Both the position numbers and the translations under genes were made by a program. From Bacteroidota bacterium (GTDB lineage Bacteria; Bacteroidota; Bacteroidia; Chitinophagales; UBA2359), in NCBI GenBank assembly GCA_020630215.1, contig JAHDBT010000009.1:1-41845 (forward strand): 41,845 bases of DNA, written 5' to 3'. The notes below the pieces were generated by a model. The model made no database searches. It saw only the letters and a list, made by a program, of their open reading frames with translations, and was not told the origin of the DNA. This document shows, piece after piece, positions 39,908-41,845 of this stretch. Every line of letters starts with the position of its first letter. Position 1 is the first letter of the stretch.

Positions 39908-41386
39908 CTATATGTTACCCGTCAGGGCTAGGAGTTGGATTACCGTAGGTGGCGCTCTTTTGGGAAGCAAGGTTTCGATAATGACCAACGCCTTTTCGCC
40001 ACAATGCCTGCAAGCATTGGGCGAAAAATTTAATCGTTCTTCGCAAAGCTGCTGCCAGGATTTTTTAGGTTCGTGTACTAGCGGTTTCATTCCTAAACTT
40101 TTCCTTGCTTTAGCCAGCTTTAGTGCTTTAAACCTCGAACACAAAAAGCCATAATGCCTAATGCGCCTAAATCCTGTGGGGAGTATGTGCATAGCATATC
40201 TCCGGACGAACTCAGCTTTACTTAATCGCATAATCTTGGGCTTTGCTGCCTGCCGATAATCTTTGTAAGCAAAGGCAATATGGGTATCCGTAATTTCCAA
40301 AATTCGGTTATTGGAGATGGCTACTTTGTGAGTGTATCTACCTAAATACTCAATAACTTGCTTAGGACCTAAAAAAGGTCTTTTAGTAACGTTTAAAAAA
40401 TAAATCCGACAATTTGTACGTAGAGGTTTTGTGCTTAGACAAGGCGCAAAACGCAGCCATAGCCTAAGCTACGGCGAGTATTTGCAACGCAGGATAAGTG
40501 CAAAAGATCAAGTAGAAATGACGGATTTATTTTTTATGCGTTACTTAGCATAAACGACCCACTTTTTTTGAAACAGTTGCTTGAACAATATATTAGGAAT
40601 AGGGATATTTTCCTGCTTGGATGCTTTTCGTAACAGAGCTACAAATTTGGCTCTAAATACTAGGCTCATCGCTTTTACTGGAAACAAAAATTTGCCTTTT
40701 CCACGTCCCATTTTCCATTTGCCACTCGGTGTTAATCCGCCACCAGGCACAATTAAATGAACATGAGGATGTAGGCTTAAATTTTGTCCCCAAGTGTGTA
40801 AAACGGCAGTTGCGCCAGTTTGTGCTCCTAAGTGTTTAGGGTCCTTGGCAAATACATGCAATGTTTGCCATGCTGCTTTTAATAGTATGTTGTACAAGAC
40901 TTTTGGGTAGTGTAAACAGTAGAGGTTGAGTTGTTCAGGAATGGTAAAAACGACATGGAAGTAAGAGGTATTTAATAACTCTTCTTCTCTAGCCATTATC
41001 CATTTTTCTCGATTGAGATTTTGGCATTTATTGCAGTTCCTATTGCGACAACTATTGTAACTTACTTGGACGGTTCCGCAGGCAGTACAAGCATCAATAT
41101 GTCCACCTAGTGCAGCGGTTCTGCAATCGGAATAGCTCAAACTTGGGGCTTGCGTATCATTGAGCATTAAAAGGTAGTCGTTAATTTGTGCATCCGATAA
41201 GTGAAGGGGAATACAGCCAAAATGCAAGCTCATTTTAGCTAAACATTTGCCATAGTTTTGGAGTGTTGAAGCACTTTGCCCATTGAGTTTAATTTGGGTG
41301 TGCATTTTGTCGAAAAAGCTTTGAAATTCGGGTACCTTGGTACAGGCTTGTTCAATTAAAGTACGCTGGTTAACATTAAAAGTCAT
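39908..41386 (-). pseudogene. IS91-family (Y2 HUH) transposase, recombinase-fused and disrupted by an insertion
   Basis: The first part (41386 to 40541) gives 281 residues. Residues about 1-84 look like the core-binding domain of a tyrosine recombinase (STLQNYGKCLAKM, then INDYLLMLN and PSLSYS). From about CRTAALGGH (88-96) the sequence is IS91 transposase: zinc cysteines C100, C103, C113, C118 and C121, and the HUH motif H208-V-H210 in LHPHVHLIVPGG. The frame stops at YAK because a 159-bp element is inserted at 40386-40544. Beyond it the same frame resumes as KRPFLGPKQVIEYLGRYTHK, carrying the catalytic pair Y-x-x-x-Y, and runs to the stop at 39908. Removing the element and one TAA restores about 438 codons. 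As it stands neither half can be active. Confidence 0.85.
40386..40544. mobile_element. 159-bp MITE-like element inserted in the IS91 transposase
   Basis: Terminal inverted repeats of 23 bp (40386-40408 and 40522-40544, 21 of 23 matching, outer bases GTAACG/CGTTAC). A TTA triplet directly flanks each side (40383-40385 and 40545-40547), i.e. a 3-bp target duplication. The interior contains a GCGAGTATTTGCAACGCAGGAT-type core (written here as GCGAGTATTTGC then AACGCAGGAT) shared with the element at 37471-37692. No coding capacity, so it must have been moved by an enzyme encoded elsewhere. Its right end supplies the premature stop codon of the transposase. Confidence 0.85.
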
Positions 41387-41696
41387 AATAAAAATGATTT
41401 AGTTACTAAAAATAGATTCCTTTACTAAATCATTAAAATACATTATTTGGCAATGAGAATGGCTTTAGCTACCTTTAGGTTTAGTACAACATTGTGTAAA
41501 ACGGCAATAGCGGCTATGCGCCGCTACTGCGTTTATACGAGACCGTTCCTTCTGAAATTCCTCGCACGCAAACCCACAACTATTCTTATACAAGACCGTT
41601 GTGGGGAATGATGAAATACGCAATCGACAGATTTGTACAATCAAAACGATATTTGTAAATGTTTGATAGCTAAAATTTTACAAAAAATAGAAGCGC
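41387..41696. other. 310-bp non-coding region with hairpin and direct repeats
   Basis: Holds a hairpin (GCAATAGCGGC at 41504-41514 and GCCGCTACTGC at 41520-41530) and a direct repeat, TTATACGAGACCGTT (41533-41547) and TTATACAAGACCGTT (41586-41600). GTACAAC at 41484-41490 and GTTGTGG at about 41599-41605 could be outer arms of a second attC-like site in minus orientation. Confidence 0.45.
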
Positions 41697-41845
41697 ATGT
41701 ATCCACCAATATTAAAATCAAATCAATTTACGCTTAAGCCATATCAACAAGTTGATGAGGACAGAGCGATTGAGACCGCTTTAGACCCAATCTCAAAGCG
41801 ATTTATGGGAGGCAATAATGAAAACCCATCACTTAAGAAAGTGTT
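41697..41845 (+). CDS. N-terminal part of a probable GNAT acetyltransferase (runs off the window)
   Basis: An ATG at 41697 opens 49 complete codons and stays open to the edge. The peptide has FTLKPYQQVDEDRAIETALDP followed by ISKRFMGGNN, the usual opening of GNAT acetyltransferases of the form 'R-x-x-L-R-P-Y ... D-x-x-S-x-x-F-M-G-G'. The acetyl-CoA loop would lie beyond the window. It follows the attC-like region and so may be another cassette gene. The assignment rests on a short stretch. Confidence 0.5.
   Translation, partial: MYPPILKSNQFTLKPYQQVDEDRAIETALDPISKRFMGGNNENPSLKKV

Noticed and set aside
39746-39931. Open frame of 61 codons on the plus strand
   Set aside because: Starts at TTG, overlaps the end of the IS91 transposase remnant on the other strand, and resembles no protein; probably a chance frame.

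Overview
The window looks like chromosome of a Bacteroidota bacterium, probably near the Saprospiraceae or Chitinophagales. Evidence: two proteins end in type IX secretion (T9SS) sorting domains, several genes are preceded by the Bacteroidota promoter motif TAnnTTTG, lipoproteins carry Bacteroidota-style lipoboxes, Shine-Dalgarno sites are scarce, and the arginine decarboxylase and iodotyrosine-deiodinase-like enzyme resemble Bacteroidota forms. The placement is inference; no rRNA or tRNA gene was seen.

Bases 1-8.9 kb are ordinary housekeeping and small accessory genes: an arginine decarboxylase (polyamine synthesis), a lipoprotein, a four-helix membrane protein, an iodotyrosine deiodinase homologue, truA, a COQ4-like protein, a small Cys-rich lipoprotein, an Mrp/ApbC Fe-S carrier convergent with an IscA-type Fe-S protein, and an AraC-type regulator fused to a heavy-metal-associated domain.

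Bases 9.9-30.9 kb are a single 6,992-residue gene. It encodes a secreted surface protein with a signal peptide, a unique N-terminal region, about 13 SprB-like repeats, about 60 cysteine-rich repeats of roughly 75-85 residues, an SdrD-B-like domain and a T9SS C-terminal domain. The array shows higher-order duplication, an exact 5 x 243 bp amplification and a change of linker chemistry half way along. A strong terminator closes it.

Bases 31.4-35.9 kb hold a two-gene AAA ATPase + RloB operon (RloAB/AbiL-like, probable phage defence) and a T9SS-secreted VIT/VWA protein. surE and a polyamine-type GNAT acetyltransferase follow.

From 37.5 kb to the end the window is an accessory, repeat-rich zone: non-autonomous inverted-repeat elements, a duplicated leader repeat around an orphan histidine-kinase fragment, a DUF3703 gene flanked by attC-like sites, and an IS91-family transposase broken twice. 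First it was fused to the front of a tyrosine recombinase; later a 159-bp element inserted with a TAA target duplication and separated its HUH motif from its catalytic tyrosines. A truncated GNAT gene runs off the right edge.
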